NCBI RefSeq assembly: GCF_037138995.1
Contig: NZ_JBAXHI010000013.1
Span: forward strand, 32,663 to 96,662
Direction: 5' to 3'
Origin: Chlorohelix sp037138995
Lineage (GTDB): Bacteria > Chloroflexota > Chloroflexia > Chloroheliales > Chloroheliaceae
DNA: 64,000 nucleotides
How positions within the stretch are numbered: position 1 is the first letter of the stretch; each line of letters opens with the position of its first letter. Positions 18,857-27,902 of this stretch are shown in pieces. Under the pieces are notes generated by a model. The model worked only from the letters and a program-made list of their open reading frames with translations. It ran no database searches and was not told the origin of the DNA. A program made the position numbers and the translations under genes.

Positions 18857-18906
18857 TGTTATACTTGTTAAGAACAAATATATGGCTGTGATAAGAGGTT
18901 GCGTCA
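18857..18906 (+). promoter_or_regulatory. Extended -10 promoter and long leader of the DEAD-box helicase
   Basis: An extended -10 element, TG-T-TATACT (18857-18865), lies about 160 nt before the helicase start, giving a leader of about 150 nt. Long structured leaders are common for cold-shock helicases. A GAAGTT/AACTTC inverted repeat follows at about 18908-18933. The -35 is not clear. The remaining gene-free DNA back to 18649 is AT-rich and carries the promoter of the opposite-facing CDF gene. Confidence 0.4.
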
Positions 18907-18981
18907 ATGAAGTTACGTACCTCAGGGAACTTCTTCAGCAATCGGCACTTATCCAACGTGTCCTGTTTTCCTTCTCTTTGA
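18907..18981 (+). CDS. Possible 24-residue leader peptide upstream of the helicase
   Basis: A short frame, ATG at 18907 to TGA at 18979-18981, would encode MKLRTSGNFFSNRHLSNVSC plus four residues. An AGAGG ribosome site sits 8 nt before the ATG, a better start signal than that of the helicase itself. It ends 44 bp before the helicase ATG, inside the predicted leader transcript. It may be a regulatory upstream frame. There is no sequence conservation to judge it by, so this is tentative. Confidence 0.25.
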   Translation: MKLRTSGNFFSNRHLSNVSCFPSL

Positions 18982-19025
18982 AGCTTTCCCCAGGCTAATT
19001 TTTCTGTTCATCTTTTATCAATAAT

Positions 19026-20600
19026 ATGACTCGTTCTGGCTGTATGCCGGGGAGAGATTTTTTAGGAAGGCTAACCATACCTTTGAGTACGAACAATTTA
19101 ATTACCGAAGAACCAACGCATACTGAACCCAAACTTGCCACCTTTGCCCAATTTGGATTTCCCTCCTATTTGAAAGAAGGGCTGCATAAGATGGGGTTTC
19201 ATCACCCTACCGAAATTCAGTCTAAAGCTATCCCAATACTGATGACAGGTCAGGATTTGATGGCACAGTCTATGACCGGAAGCGGAAAAACTGCCGCTTT
19301 TGCGCTGCCTATGCTTGCCAGAATTCAGACCAAATCAAGAGAGTTGCAAGCTCTTATTATTGTACCAACCAGAGAATTGGCGGTACAAGTAACCCATGTT
19401 TTCAAAGGTCTCGCCGGAAACAGCGCCAGAATTACCTCAATCTATGGTGGCGTTGGTATGGAAGGACAAATCCGAGGGTTGCAAACCGGCGGCTATCAGG
19501 TTGTAGTGGGAACGCCCGGACGCTTGCGTGACCATTTAAATCGTGGCACTTTGAAACTTGGTAACGTCCGCATGTTGGTTCTCGATGAAGCTGATGAAAT
19601 GCTAGATAGAGGCTTCACTCAGGATATTGAAGCAATCGCCAGTTGTGCGGGAGTGCCGGGAAAACGCCAAACCGCCCTATTCTCGGCTACTTTGCCGGAA
19701 TGGGTAATGAAAACCGCTTTAACTCATATGCGAAGTGACCACGAATCCATTTTAATTCCGCCCGGTTCAGTAGTCGGTCCCGACATTGAGCATTTAATTT
19801 ACGATATGAAGCTAATGGATAAGCCAGTGGCGTTGTGCCATTTGCTCGATACCTACCCTTCCCATTCTATGCTCGTGTTTGCGCGTACCAGACATGGCGT
19901 TCACAAACTTGCTGCTCGTTTGCAACATGCCGGCTATTCTGCGGCAGGGCTTCAGGGCGATTTGAGCCAGAACGCCCGTGACCGCGTAATGTCGGACTTC
20001 CGAATGAAAAAAATCCGCATAATGGTGGCTACCAACGTGGGGGCGCGTGGTTTGGATGTCAAAGGTGTGAGCCATGTTATAAACTATGACCTGCCGGAAA
20101 GCCCCGAATTATTTACACACCGGGCTGGGCGTACTGGTCGCAACGGTGAAAGCGGCACTGCTATTACCTTTTTGACAGGGGAAGACCGTGATAAATGGCG
20201 CGAGATTGAAGCGGCGATGCGCAAAGCCGGAGTAGATTACACCCGTAGCAAATGGGATGGACCTCGCGCTACCCCAGAATCTATTCAAGCCTTTAACGCT
20301 GTTCCGGTCAATGAAATTAGCAGCTACGATGAATCAAAATTTGCGCCACGAGAATATCCGCGCCGCGAAAATAATTCATGGCAGCCCCCTAGAAATGACA
20401 GACCACGCCGCGAAAATAGCCAACCACAGGGGCAATTTGACCGTTCTACCAAACGTCCTATCCGCAAGGGCAGTTTTGAAAACGGTTCAGAATCTCGTCC
20501 AGAACAAGGCAACCGCAACGAAGGCAATCGCAATGAAGGGTTTCGAGAACGAGATGTGGCGTATTCCGGCGGAAAACGCCGTAATTCCTACGGACGTTAG
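19026..20600 (+). CDS. DEAD-box ATP-dependent RNA helicase
   Basis: A 524-residue helicase that remodels RNA, probably in ribosome assembly or cold adaptation. All core motifs are present in order: the Q-motif region (FGFPSYLKEGLHKMGFHHPTEIQ), AQSMTGSGKT, PTRELAVQ, VLDEADEMLD, FSATLP, and HRAGRTGRNG. The C-terminal about 100 residues are rich in Arg, Asn, Gln and Pro and disordered, typical of RNA-tethering tails. The ATG at 19026 has no good ribosome site; an in-frame TTG at 19083 lies 12-13 nt after AGGAAGG and could be the true start. A strong terminator follows. Confidence 0.92.
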   Translation: MTRSGCMPGRDFLGRLTIPLSTNNLITEEPTHTEPKLATFAQFGFPSYLKEGLHKMGFHHPTEIQSKAIPILMTGQDLMAQSMTGSGKTAAFALPMLARIQTKSRELQALIIVPTRELAVQVTHVFKGLAGNSARITSIYGGVGMEGQIRGLQTGGYQVVVGTPGRLRDHLNRGTLKLGNVRMLVLDEADEMLDRGFTQDIEAIASCAGVPGKRQTALFSATLPEWVMKTALTHMRSDHESILIPPGSVVGPDIEHLIYDMKLMDKPVALCHLLDTYPSHSMLVFARTRHGVHKLAARLQHAGYSAAGLQGDLSQNARDRVMSDFRMKKIRIMVATNVGARGLDVKGVSHVINYDLPESPELFTHRAGRTGRNGESGTAITFLTGEDRDKWREIEAAMRKAGVDYTRSKWDGPRATPESIQAFNAVPVNEISSYDESKFAPREYPRRENNSWQPPRNDRPRRENSQPQGQFDRSTKRPIRKGSFENGSESRPEQGNRNEGNRNEGFRERDVAYSGGKRRNSYGR

Positions 20601-20651
20601 GTAAATAGACACCCCTAGTTCAAACAAGGGGAATTATGCTCCTTATGATGC

Positions 20652-20687
20652 AAGAGCCGGATGGGTTTTAGTCCGGCTCTTTGTTTT
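20652..20687 (+). terminator. Intrinsic terminator after the helicase gene
   Basis: A perfect 10-bp stem, AAGAGCCGGA (20652-20661) with TCCGGCTCTT (20672-20681), has a 10-nt loop and is followed by TGTTTT. It closes the helicase transcript and may also act on the reverse strand for the converging receiver gene. Confidence 0.85.
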
Positions 20688-20726
20688 CGACTGCTTGGTG
20701 GGGGTGCGTAAGAGGAGGGGTAAATT

Positions 20727-21077
20727 CTATTTCAAGGGGGGGAAATAATTTCGCAACTTAGGTAATATATTAGGCTTGGTAATAATTCCTTTTAGATTGA
20801 TACCAGAAACATTTACTAACTCATCCTCAAATTCAGTAAAAACTACAAACTCAGCGGTTTCCATACCCGGAATTGCCTGAATATTCTTACAAAGATAAAT
20901 GTAGGGCATTGATTCAATAAAGTTATCTGCTAATACAATCTGCGGTTTGTATTCGGCTGCTCGCGCATAACCCTCGCTACAGTTAGCGGCTTCAACCGCA
21001 TCGTAGCCATGCAACTCAAAGAATAAGCGCACAACTTTTCTCAAGGCAGAAGTTTCATTAATAACAAGTACCACCAT
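20727..21077 (-). CDS. Stand-alone response-regulator receiver domain, partly degenerate
   Basis: A 116-residue single receiver domain. The phospho-acceptor position (LADNF, Asp51), the Thr in VVFTEF and the Lys in GIITKP are kept. The usual acidic pair at the end of strand 1 is replaced by VINETS, which would weaken Mg2+ binding. No output domain or kinase is nearby. A GGAATAGGTGAA ribosome site supports the ATG. It is either a phosphate sink or an adaptor, possibly working without phosphorylation. It faces away from the hydrogenase operon. Confidence 0.7.
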   Translation of the reverse strand: MVVLVINETSALRKVVRLFFELHGYDAVEAANCSEGYARAAEYKPQIVLADNFIESMPYIYLCKNIQAIPGMETAEFVVFTEFEDELVNVSGINLKGIITKPNILPKLRNYFPPLK

Positions 21078-21864
21078 TTCACCTATTCCTTTTATGCTAT
21101 AATCGGTTACAAGAAAATGGTGGGGCGGTGGATTAGTACCACCCCTGATTGAATAATGTGGCGGTAAACTTTCCTATCCCGCCCTTGCAATAGGGAGCAT
21201 AACGCAAGCTACTGCAACAGTGCAGTAGTTTGTATTAAAGATATGTCTAATAAACTAGGATGTATAAACTAACGTAGGGTGTGGATAATTAAAAACTATG
21301 GGGTTCATCCTATGTCAAAATTCTTACTGCTTGAATCTAGTATCGAGAAGCGTCACGTACAAGCCCCATACCAACATCCTTTATATTTATAAACTAAGTA
21401 AAAGAATAAAAACACCAAACATAGCAATAATCGTTATCTTATGAAGACATTTTAATCCATGTACTATGAAATTCAAGTGAAATAAATAGAAAAGTTGGTT
21501 ACAAAAATAACAGATTCACCTATTCTGTACTACTTATGGGGGTTTGAATTCAAAGTGTTTATTTTGCAATTATAATGTTGCTTTAGAAGTCCTTTGAGCC
21601 TTTTCATTTCGCAGTTATAAGAGAAATGACACTATCTTGGGGGGAAATTCATTATAAATGTTTTACCTAAAATTTACATATTTTTCCATTCTATACACCT
21701 AACGGTTCTATAATTAATCCTGATGTTTGTGCGATGGAATTAGACAGCAACCGCGGTTTTGGTTTTAGCAGGGTTCTGGCATCTTTCAATGATGAAGGAT
21801 TCATGTATTACTAACTGAAAATATTACCAACCCGGTGTGCTAAGGCAAAGAAAGACTCGCAATT
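21078..21864. promoter_or_regulatory. Long control region upstream of the hydrogenase operon
   Basis: This 787-bp AT-rich region has no open frame that looks real and no tRNA or recognised riboswitch. A consensus TATAAT (21571-21576) is preceded by the perfect 12-bp palindrome TTTGAATTCAAA (21543-21554), placed where a regulator would contact the promoter, about 34 nt before the expected start of transcription. That would leave a leader of about 280 nt. Its half-site resembles, but does not match, FNR/CRP-type boxes. The assignment is tentative. Confidence 0.35.
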
Positions 21865-22989
21865 ATGACATTAAAAGTCGGCGAAAAAGTCGTGGTACAA
21901 CGTCCACACTTCCAACAGCTTTTTGAAAAGCTTGTTCAACAGGGCTATCAGATTGTAGGTCCAACCGTTCAGAATAAAGCCATTGTATATGCAGAACTTG
22001 ATTCTTCCGATGAGCTTCCTGAAGGCTGGGCTGATGAGCAAAATAACGCATCTTACAGGCTAAAAAAGCGTGAAGATGAGTCGCTATTTGGCTATGTAGT
22101 AGGTCCTCATTCTTGGAAAAACTTTTTATTTCCAGCCAATCTGCAAATGTGGCGAACCGATGCCGGGCTATCTAGTTTCCAAGAATCCGCAGAACCGCCT
22201 CCAAAATATGCCTTCATGGGGGTGAGAGCCTGCGAGCTACACGCCATACATATTCAGGATAAGGTTTTTTTACAGGGTAATTATGTGGATTCGGACTACC
22301 GTAAAAAGCGCGAGAACCTTTTTATTGTAGCGGTAAACTGCACTGAACCGGGTGGTACATGTTTTTGTAGCTCTATGCGAACCGGTCCACAGGTTGAATC
22401 AGGCTTTGATATTGCATTGACCGAAGTTTGTGAGGATTCAGAACATTACTTTGTGATGGAAGCAGGCTCAGATGTAGGCGTAAAGATTTTGCAAAAAATC
22501 CCGCATAAAACGGAAGCGCCTGCTGAAATCGAAAAAGCAAGCCGTTTGGTTAGGCAAGCGGATGAGCAAATGGGACGCACTCTTGCTACTGAAGGGCTAA
22601 AAGAGTTACTTTACCGTAATACAGAAAACCCGCGCTGGGAGGAAGTAGCCAATCGCTGCCTCACTTGCTCAAACTGCACGATGGTTTGCCCAACCTGTTT
22701 TTGCTCCAGAGTCGAGGATGTCACCGAGTTGGACGGCGCGAGTGCAGAACGTTGGCGCAAATGGGATTCGTGCTTCATCGTGGAGTATTCCTATATAAAA
22801 GGCGGCGCGGTGCGACCTTCTGTTCACTCGCGTTATCGGCAATGGCTCACTCACAAACTCGCCGCATGGCACGACCAATTCGGTACTTCCGGCTGTGTAG
22901 GTTGCGGACGCTGTATAACATGGTGTCCGGTAGGGATAGACCTGACTGAAGAGGCACTTGCCATTCGCCAGAGCGAACTAGCACGCTGA
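21865..22989 (+). CDS. hydB: Group 3b [NiFe] hydrogenase (sulfhydrogenase) beta subunit, Fe-S
   Basis: The electron-transfer subunit of the cytoplasmic bidirectional NADP-linked hydrogenase; it passes electrons between the small subunit and the flavin subunit. The 374 residues contain a Cys-rich mid-region (FMGVRACELHAIHIQD, then CTEPGGTCFCSS) and two C-terminal 4Fe-4S ferredoxin motifs (CLTCSNCTMVCPTC from residue about 265, CVGCGRCITWCPVG from about 344). It is the first gene of a five-gene operon whose core order is hydB-hydG-hydD-hydA, as in Pyrococcus sulfhydrogenase I. Ribosome site weak. Confidence 0.9.
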   Translation: MTLKVGEKVVVQRPHFQQLFEKLVQQGYQIVGPTVQNKAIVYAELDSSDELPEGWADEQNNASYRLKKREDESLFGYVVGPHSWKNFLFPANLQMWRTDAGLSSFQESAEPPPKYAFMGVRACELHAIHIQDKVFLQGNYVDSDYRKKRENLFIVAVNCTEPGGTCFCSSMRTGPQVESGFDIALTEVCEDSEHYFVMEAGSDVGVKILQKIPHKTEAPAEIEKASRLVRQADEQMGRTLATEGLKELLYRNTENPRWEEVANRCLTCSNCTMVCPTCFCSRVEDVTELDGASAERWRKWDSCFIVEYSYIKGGAVRPSVHSRYRQWLTHKLAAWHDQFGTSGCVGCGRCITWCPVGIDLTEEALAIRQSELAR

Positions 22990-23005
22990 GAAAGGAAAGG
23001 GCATT

Positions 23006-23470
23006 ATGTTTGAGCAAGTTATAGCAAACCATCCTTTCTTTATAGGGATGGGTGAATACAATGTCAACCTGATTGCAGAACATTGTACCAACGTTGATTT
23101 TAAATCGGGAGAGTTTATCTTCAAAAACGATACTCCGGCACAACAATTTTATATTATCCAACACGGCAAAGTTGCGCTTGAAGTAGCAGGAGCAAAAACC
23201 GGCTCGGTTATAATTCAAACTCTGCGGGATGGTGATATTCTCGGTTGGTCATGGCTTTTCGCGCCTTATCGCTGGCATTTTGATGCCCGCTCGGTTGAAC
23301 AAACCATTGCGCTCTCAATTGATGGCAGGTGGTTGCGCGAATATTGCGAACTAGACCACGACTTAGGTTATATAGTGATGAACCGTGTAGCGCAATTGAC
23401 TATCCAAAGACTGCAAGCAACCCGGCTACAATTGCTGGATTTGTACGGCAAATCCTCTGAAAGGCGGTAA
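23006..23470 (+). CDS. Cyclic-nucleotide-binding-domain protein in hydrogenase operon
   Basis: A 154-residue protein that is almost entirely a cNMP-binding (CAP_ED-like) beta-barrel: FKSGEFIFKNDTPAQQFYII, a GKVALEV strand, and RDGDILGWSWLF followed by the phosphate-cassette-like region. It has no C-terminal HTH, so it is not a CRP/FNR transcription factor. It lies between hydB and hydG with 16 and 3 bp gaps and has a strong AGGAAAGGG ribosome site. The context suggests it gates or assembles the hydrogenase in response to a ligand; that role is inference. Confidence 0.8.
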   Translation: MFEQVIANHPFFIGMGEYNVNLIAEHCTNVDFKSGEFIFKNDTPAQQFYIIQHGKVALEVAGAKTGSVIIQTLRDGDILGWSWLFAPYRWHFDARSVEQTIALSIDGRWLREYCELDHDLGYIVMNRVAQLTIQRLQATRLQLLDLYGKSSERR

Positions 23471-23473
23471 TAG

Positions 23474-24331
23474 ATGAGTTCTGCTGAAATCATTTCATCT
23501 GCCTTGCCAGATTCTATGCTACCCATTCCTTTTGTGGTTGAGCAGGTTCGCAAGGAAACGAATGATACCTTTACCCTATTGCTTGAACCGGTAAATGGAC
23601 ACAGCGAGTTTCGTTTTCAACCGGGACAATTCAACATGCTCTATATGTTTGGGGTAGGCGAAGTGCCTATATCAATCAGCGGAGATCCGTCTCATCCTGA
23701 AACTCTTGTGCATACTTTAAGAGCGGTTGGTTCTGTCACTAATGCTATGCGTATGCTAAAACCCGGTGACAAAATTGGAGTGCGGGGTCCGTTCGGGTCT
23801 CCATGGCCCGTGGATAAAGCCATCGGCAAGGATATTGTACTTATAACGGGTGGAATTGGACTCGCGCCCTTGCGCCCCGCCATTTACCATATTCTCGCCA
23901 ATCGCCCTAATTACGGTAAGTTTGTGCTGCTATATGGGGCGCGTACTCCCCAAGAAGTGCTTTACAAAAGCGAATTGGCTAAATGGCGCAGCCGCTTTGA
24001 TATGACGGTAGAAGTAACAACTGACCGCGCTACCGGAAGTTGGATGGGCGATGTTGGCGTAGTGACTACCCTTATACCTAGAGTGCCTTTCGACCCTCAT
24101 AATGCGGTGGCGCTGGTGTGCGGTCCCGAAATAATGATGCGCTATACTATTATGGAACTGGAAAAACGTGGTGTGCCTCTTGACCATATTTACGTCTCGA
24201 TGGAGCGCAATATGCAATGTGCCATCGGGCTTTGTGGACATTGCCAAGTAGGTCCGGTGTTTGTGTGCAAGGATGGTCCTGTTTTCAGATTTGACCAGAT
24301 TCAAGATTGGTTCAAAAAGTGGGAGGTTTGA
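23474..24331 (+). CDS. hydG: Group 3b [NiFe] hydrogenase gamma subunit (FAD/NAD(P)-binding)
   Basis: The diaphorase subunit of the soluble hydrogenase, 285 residues. It has a ferredoxin-NADP reductase layout: FAD domain with FQPGQFNMLYMFG, NAD(P) domain with DIVLITGGIGLAPLRP, and a C-terminal 2Fe-2S motif (MQCAIGLCGHCQVG, then a further Cys in VFVCKDG). The stop overlaps the spacer before hydD, whose ATG lies 1 bp later, so translation is coupled. It follows the cyclic-nucleotide-binding gene by 3 bp. Confidence 0.92.
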   Translation: MSSAEIISSALPDSMLPIPFVVEQVRKETNDTFTLLLEPVNGHSEFRFQPGQFNMLYMFGVGEVPISISGDPSHPETLVHTLRAVGSVTNAMRMLKPGDKIGVRGPFGSPWPVDKAIGKDIVLITGGIGLAPLRPAIYHILANRPNYGKFVLLYGARTPQEVLYKSELAKWRSRFDMTVEVTTDRATGSWMGDVGVVTTLIPRVPFDPHNAVALVCGPEIMMRYTIMELEKRGVPLDHIYVSMERNMQCAIGLCGHCQVGPVFVCKDGPVFRFDQIQDWFKKWEV

Positions 24332-24332
24332 A

Positions 24333-25112
24333 ATGCAGCCTGAGAAAAAACCAAAACTGGCAATCTGGAAGTTCGCCTCATGCGATGGCTGCCAGCTAAG
24401 CCTGCTCGATTGTGAGGATGAGCTATTGGCGGTGGCGGAAAAGGTAGAAATTGCCAATTTCCCCGAAGCCTCTAGCACTGTACTCAAGGGACCTTATGAT
24501 ATATCACTGGTGGAAGGTTCAATTACCACTTTACATGATGCCGAACGCATCCAGAAAGTACGCAACCTTTCAAAATACCTCATTACGATTGGAGCTTGCG
24601 CCAATGCGGGCGGTATTCAAGCGCTCCGCAATTTTAAGGATGTAAAAGAATTTACCAGCGCGGTTTATGCCAATCCTGCATTTATCAGCACCCTAGATCG
24701 CTCAACGCCTATCGCGCAGCATGTAAGGGTGGATTTTGAGTTGCAGGGCTGCCCTATCAATAAATACCAACTACTGGAAGTAATAAACGCGATGCTAAAT
24801 GGGCGCAGACCTAATACGCCGCCTTATAGCGTATGCGTGGAATGCAAAATGCGGCAAACCGTTTGCGTGATGGTTGCGAATGGAACTCCTTGCTTGGGAC
24901 CGGTCACACACGCCGGATGCAATGCGCTCTGCCCTTCTTATCAGCGCAATTGCTTTGGCTGCTACGGACCAAAGGAAACCCCCAATACCGCTTCTTTAGG
25001 CGCACAATGGGAAGAAATGGGCAAGAGCAAACCCGAACTTGTACGCGCGTTCCGAAGCTTCAACGCTTACGCTGAGGCTTTTAGAAAAGAGAGCAGGTCA
25101 CATGAGCGTTAA
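24333..25112 (+). CDS. hydD: Group 3b [NiFe] hydrogenase delta (small) subunit
   Basis: The Fe-S small subunit carrying the proximal cluster, 259 residues. FASCDGCQLSLLDCEDELL supplies the first cysteines, followed by GACANAGGIQAL and the C-terminal Cys-rich segment (CVECKMRQTVCVM, GPVTHAGCNALCPS, CFGCYGP). The ATG at 24333 has GGGAGG six nt upstream and fits the family length; a longer upstream reading would overlap hydG heavily. The 3' end overlaps the hydA start by 11 bp. No Tat signal, so the enzyme stays in the cytoplasm. Confidence 0.92.
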   Translation: MQPEKKPKLAIWKFASCDGCQLSLLDCEDELLAVAEKVEIANFPEASSTVLKGPYDISLVEGSITTLHDAERIQKVRNLSKYLITIGACANAGGIQALRNFKDVKEFTSAVYANPAFISTLDRSTPIAQHVRVDFELQGCPINKYQLLEVINAMLNGRRPNTPPYSVCVECKMRQTVCVMVANGTPCLGPVTHAGCNALCPSYQRNCFGCYGPKETPNTASLGAQWEEMGKSKPELVRAFRSFNAYAEAFRKESRSHER

Positions 25113-26391
25113 AACAATCAAAGTTGATTATCTGTCGCGGGTAGAGGGTGAAGGCTCGCTGCACGTCAAAATCAAGGATAATACGGTTGAGGATGTAAGG
25201 CTGCAAATATTCGAACCTCCCCGATTCTTTGAGGCTTTCTTGCGGGAGCGTGATTTCCGCGAAGTGCCTGATATAACCGCACGTATTTGCGGGATTTGCC
25301 CGGTTGCCTACCAGATGAGTTCTGTGCATGCCCTCGAAAATGCCTTTGGGGTCAAGGTAGAGGGACAATTGCGTGCGCTAAGACGCTTGCTTTATTGCGG
25401 AGAGTGGATTGAGAGCCATGCGCTGCATGTCTTTATGCTGCATGCGCCTGATTTTCTAGGCTACCCAGATTCTCTGACACTTTCAAAAGACTACCCGGAT
25501 TTGGTCAAAAGCGCATTGCAACTGAAAAAAGCAGGCAATGAAATTGTCGCGCTGGTGGGTGGTCGCGAGATACACCCGATTAACGTCAAGGTTGGTGGCT
25601 TTTACCGAGCACCTCGCAAAAAAGAGCTTAAGCCCTTGGCAGAAAAACTTAAACAAGCGCGGGAAATAGCAATTCAAGCGGTAAAATTTACTGCAACCCT
25701 ACCGATGCCAGAATTTGAGCGTGATTACGTCTATGTAGCGTTACGCCATCCCGATGAATACCCTTTTAACGAAGGGCGACTGATCTCAAATAAAGGTCTG
25801 GATATAGCGATTTCCGATTACGAAACCCACTTTAGAGAAGAGCATGTCCAGCGCTCCAACGCGCTACATTCGCGCCTAATTGGAAGCAAGCCTTATTTTG
25901 TAGGTCCGTTGGCGCGTTACAATCTGAATTTTGACAAACTTTCCCCGCTGGCTCAGGAAACCGCCCTCGAAGCAGGGCTTGAAACTAGCTGCAACAATCC
26001 ATTCAAAAGTATCATAGTGCGTGCAGTCGAAACGCTTTACGCCTGTGATGAAGCATTGCGCTTGATTGCACAATATGAAGAACCGGACGCTCCCGCAATT
26101 GAAGTTGAACCGCGCTTGTCCAGCGGATACGGTTGCACCGAAGCTCCTAGAGGTATCCTGTATCACCGCTACAAAGTTGATAAGGAAGGGTTGATTACTG
26201 AAGCAAAAATTGTTCCGCCAACTTCACAAAATCAGAAGATTATCGAAGATGACCTTCTGAAGTTTGTAACCAAAAATATGAATATGCCTACAGACGAACT
26301 TACGTTGAGATGTGAACAGGCAATACGCAATTATGACCCCTGTATTTCTTGTGCTACCCACTTCCTGAAACTTCATATTGAACGAAGCTGA
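25102..26391 (+). CDS. hydA: Group 3b [NiFe] hydrogenase alpha (large, catalytic) subunit
   Basis: The catalytic subunit, 429 residues, oxidising H2 or evolving it with NADPH. The L1 motif ARICGICPVAYQMSSVHALE and the C-terminal L2 motif DPCISCATH provide the four Ni-Fe cysteines. Nine residues (FLKLHIERS) follow the L2 His and would be removed by a maturation endopeptidase. The ATG at 25102 starts the family-typical VKTIKVDYLSRVEGEGSL. The L2 cysteines and lack of signal peptide fit group 3b. Maturation (hyp) genes are not in the window. Confidence 0.95.
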   Translation: MSVKTIKVDYLSRVEGEGSLHVKIKDNTVEDVRLQIFEPPRFFEAFLRERDFREVPDITARICGICPVAYQMSSVHALENAFGVKVEGQLRALRRLLYCGEWIESHALHVFMLHAPDFLGYPDSLTLSKDYPDLVKSALQLKKAGNEIVALVGGREIHPINVKVGGFYRAPRKKELKPLAEKLKQAREIAIQAVKFTATLPMPEFERDYVYVALRHPDEYPFNEGRLISNKGLDIAISDYETHFREEHVQRSNALHSRLIGSKPYFVGPLARYNLNFDKLSPLAQETALEAGLETSCNNPFKSIIVRAVETLYACDEALRLIAQYEEPDAPAIEVEPRLSSGYGCTEAPRGILYHRYKVDKEGLITEAKIVPPTSQNQKIIEDDLLKFVTKNMNMPTDELTLRCEQAIRNYDPCISCATHFLKLHIERS

Positions 26392-26398
26392 CAAGAAT

Positions 26399-26435
26399 CC
26401 CCTCTGCTGTTGCCTATAGTAGAGGGGGTGTCATT
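26399..26435 (+). terminator. Hairpin after the hydrogenase operon
   Basis: CCCCTCT (26399-26405) pairs with AGAGGGG (26421-26427) around a 15-nt loop shortly after the hydA stop. The following sequence (GTGTCATTCC) is only moderately T-rich, so it may be a weak or Rho-assisted terminator. Confidence 0.6.
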
Positions 26436-26570
26436 CCTAGAGCTTACCACAATCCAATTTATTAGCCTATTTTTTTATGTCTAATATTCCGGGTATAGTG
26501 TGCTTTTATACCAACTTGCCGAATAAACGTCAATGGTGTTAGACTTGAGAGATGATAAAAATAAATAATT

Positions 26571-27839
26571 ATGTCAAGTAATTTAATAGCGCCTATATTG
26601 CAAGGAGAAAGCTCTCCACCAAGCCTATGGCGCAACCGTAACTTCAACATCTTCTGGACTGGGCAAACGATTAATAGCTTAGGAGATTCCTTCGCCTTTA
26701 TTGCTCTACCACTATTGGTTTTACAAGCTACCGGATCGGTAGCACAAATGGGACTGGTAACTGGTCTATTCGGTTTGGGTCAATTATTGGCAAATTTAGT
26801 TTCCGGACTAGTGGTAGATCGCGTAAACCGCCGCAAATTAATGATAGTCTGCGACATAGGGCAAGCGCTGGTGTACATGTTAGCGCCGATAGGTTGGTGG
26901 TTGCTTGGGTCACAAATCTGGCTGATTTACCTTCTCACCTTTGTGGGCGCAATTCTGTCAGCCTTCTTTCAAGTTGCCTATATCACCGCCATAGCCGGGT
27001 TGGTAGAGCGAGAGCAGGTAACAGAAGCGAATGGGCGTTTGCAAGTGACAGTAGGTACTTGCTTTGTAGTCGGTCCAATGTTAGCCGGACTGCTTTCAGC
27101 AATCTTTGGACCTATTGTTGCGCTGGGGCTGAATTCAATTTCTTTTTTATTCTCGGCAATTTCGCTTTGTTTGGTACAATGGAATAAACAGCTGCCACCA
27201 GACCAAAAGTATAAACCAAACATCTGGAACGAGTGGCTGGAGGGAGCAAAGTTTCTGTTTCGTCAGCCAGTGCTAAGAGCGGTAGCCTTATTGTTAGCGG
27301 TAAACTCATTTATTTCCACAGCCGGGCTGGATCTCTTTATCTTTTACCTGAAACACCCACTTGGACAAAGCGATGATACCGTAGGTTTGGTTTTAGGTGT
27401 AGCCAGTATCGGGGCGATTGCCAGCGGTATTGGGGTAGCGCCACTCCGCCGCAAATTTGGGTTTGGCGTTTGCTGGTTGGGTGGTTTGGCAGTTGGCTCA
27501 CTTTGTATTGGCTTGATAGGTTTCGTACAGGGAATCATAGCAATTGCAATACTATCAATTTTTTATATGTTTGGGAATATGGTTTCCGGCATATCCTCTA
27601 TGTCACTTCGCCAACAAATTACGCCAAGCCACATGCTAGGACGAGTTACCGCTTTTTTCTGGTTCTTCATGCGGGTTCCGGGAATGTTCGGCGCAGCCAT
27701 AACCACCGCAATTGCAGAGGTTACAGGGGTTACATTTATGCTGGTTGCAATGGGAGCGATAGGCGTTCTACTTTCGGCGGTAGGTTTGCTAACACCTGCC
27801 CGCCAAAGATACCCAGAAAGATATGAGCAAAAAGGTTAG
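26571..27839 (+). CDS. MFS transporter (MFS_3 / macrolide-exporter-like)
   Basis: A 422-residue transporter with about 12 membrane helices. The N-terminal NRNFNIFWTGQTINSLGDSF and the loop-2/3 motif SGLVVDRVNRRKLMIVCD are typical of the MefA/enterobactin-exporter branch of the major facilitator superfamily. It probably exports a small hydrophobic compound; substrate unknown. Single gene; it converges with the long leftward CHAT/TPR gene, whose stop is 63 bp away. Confidence 0.85.
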   Translation: MSSNLIAPILQGESSPPSLWRNRNFNIFWTGQTINSLGDSFAFIALPLLVLQATGSVAQMGLVTGLFGLGQLLANLVSGLVVDRVNRRKLMIVCDIGQALVYMLAPIGWWLLGSQIWLIYLLTFVGAILSAFFQVAYITAIAGLVEREQVTEANGRLQVTVGTCFVVGPMLAGLLSAIFGPIVALGLNSISFLFSAISLCLVQWNKQLPPDQKYKPNIWNEWLEGAKFLFRQPVLRAVALLLAVNSFISTAGLDLFIFYLKHPLGQSDDTVGLVLGVASIGAIASGIGVAPLRRKFGFGVCWLGGLAVGSLCIGLIGFVQGIIAIAILSIFYMFGNMVSGISSMSLRQQITPSHMLGRVTAFFWFFMRVPGMFGAAITTAIAEVTGVTFMLVAMGAIGVLLSAVGLLTPARQRYPERYEQKG

Positions 27840-27902
27840 GGGGATTGCACAAAATCTAAAGTAGTAGCCTTACAGTTTAGCATTAATCCGGTTGCGTTGG
27901 TT

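Noticed and set aside
21078..21864. tRNA or riboswitch in the long gap before the hydrogenase operon
   Set aside because: No cloverleaf, T-loop signature or known aptamer core could be found by eye; a covariance-model search would be decisive.
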